Shown here: positions 15,409 to 15,875 of the stretch, piece after piece
Layout of the letters: each line of letters starts with the position of its first letter
Position numbering within the stretch: position 1 is the first letter of the stretch
Assembly: GCA_019232725.1 (NCBI GenBank)
Contig: JAFANK010000228.1
Coordinates: 1 to 15,875, forward strand
Direction of reading: 5' to 3'
DNA length: 15,875 nt
From: Vulcanimicrobiota bacterium
Lineage (GTDB): Bacteria > Vulcanimicrobiota > Vulcanimicrobiia > Eremiobacterales > Eremiobacteraceae
Made by a program: the position numbers and the translations under genes
The notes under the pieces: generated by a model
What the model was told of the DNA's origin: nothing
What the model saw: only the letters and a program-made list of their open reading frames with translations
Database searches by the model: none

Positions 15409-15875
15409 GCATTCCATTGCGTCAAAAACTCGCCGTCGGCGCATACATCGCGAGCAAGCGATTGCAAGGCGTCGACAAGTACCCGCTTGTGCTTCAGCTC
15501 GAGCCGCTCTACCTCTGCAACCTCGCGTGCGCGGGGTGCGGGAAGATCCAGCATTCCGATGAGATCCTCGCGCGCAGGCTATCCCTGGAGCAGTGCGTGG
15601 CGGCGGTCGAAGAGTGCGGCGCGCCGATCGTGTCGATCGCCGGGGGTGAGCCGCTTATCCATCGCGAGATCCACGAGATCGCGCGCGAGCTCGTCGAGCG
15701 CAAGAAGTTCGTCTACCTGTGCACTAATGCGATCATGATGGAGCGCAAGCTCGATCTGTTCGAGCCGTCGCCATACTTCGCGTGGTCGGTGCATATCGAC
15801 GGTCTGCGCGAGCGCCACGACGAATCGGTGTGCCGCACGGGCATCTTCGACAAGGCGGTGGCCGCAGTACGCGAG
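15405..15875 (+). CDS. hpnH: HpnH, radical SAM adenosyl-hopene transferase (cut by right edge)
   Basis: The first 157 residues are present; the gene runs off the window. HpnH uses a 5'-deoxyadenosyl radical to join adenosine to hopene, giving adenosylhopane, the entry to bacteriohopanepolyols. The radical SAM cluster-binding cysteines are in CNLACAGC (C38, C42, C45; CxxxCxxC), followed by GGEPL (80-84). The stretches SIAGGEPL, RKKFVYLCTNA and PSPYFAWSVHIDG are highly typical of HpnH. The ATG at 15405 overlaps the cyclase stop as ATGA. Presence of hpnH shows that the organism makes extended hopanoids, so further side-chain genes may follow outside the window. Confidence 0.95.
   Translation, partial: MSIPLRQKLAVGAYIASKRLQGVDKYPLVLQLEPLYLCNLACAGCGKIQHSDEILARRLSLEQCVAAVEECGAPIVSIAGGEPLIHREIHEIARELVERKKFVYLCTNAIMMERKLDLFEPSPYFAWSVHIDGLRERHDESVCRTGIFDKAVAAVRE

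Noticed and set aside
1..15875. CRISPR arrays, insertion sequences, tRNA or rRNA genes
   Set aside because: I looked on both strands and saw no regularly spaced repeats, transposase motifs, terminal inverted repeats, T-arm signatures or rRNA segments.

Overview
The window is high-GC bacterial DNA with short intergenic gaps. Its right half (about 7971 to the right edge) is a hopanoid (bacterial sterol-surrogate lipid) biosynthesis operon on the + strand. Its left third is a - strand cluster centred on the DUF1800/DUF1501 protein pair. The organism cannot be fixed from the sequence. A free-living hopanoid producer is certain from the gene content. My weak guess is an uncultured soil or acidobacteria-like lineage such as Candidatus Eremiobacterota (WPS-2), based on general protein flavour rather than on any marker gene.

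Layout. 3-131: C-terminal end of an unrecognised + strand protein. 151-182: a perfect 13-bp hairpin that can terminate transcription from both sides. 207-4331: five - strand genes with small gaps (12 to 48 nt), reading in transcription order DUF1800, Tat-exported DUF1501, a small exported protein, an AAC(6')-like GNAT acetyltransferase, and a VOC/PhnB-like protein. 4460-5980 (+): a PYROXD2/phytoene-dehydrogenase-like FAD oxidoreductase. 6053-6358 (+): a DUF1232 membrane protein, overlapping tail-to-tail by 14 bp with an unrecognised - strand gene (6345-6971). 7100-7525 (+): a small four-helix membrane protein. 7526-7970: 445 bp with no convincing gene but with several hairpins.

Hopanoid operon. 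The order is prenyl diphosphate synthase, type 2 IPP isomerase fused to a YjbQ domain, hpnC, hpnD, hpnE, shc and hpnH (cut by the window edge). All junctions overlap or are separated by at most 4 nt, so translation is probably coupled. Together the genes make a complete route. The isomerase balances IPP and DMAPP, and the prenyl synthase condenses them to farnesyl diphosphate. HpnD makes presqualene diphosphate, HpnC hydroxysqualene and HpnE squalene. The cyclase makes hopene, and HpnH adds adenosine to start the extended side chain of bacteriohopanepolyols.

Most notable point. The isomerase (9013-10545) carries a complete C-terminal YjbQ/UPF0047 domain in one uninterrupted reading frame. This isomerase-YjbQ fusion inside a hopanoid operon is an arrangement I do not recognise. 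It gives a protein family of uncertain function a specific metabolic context.
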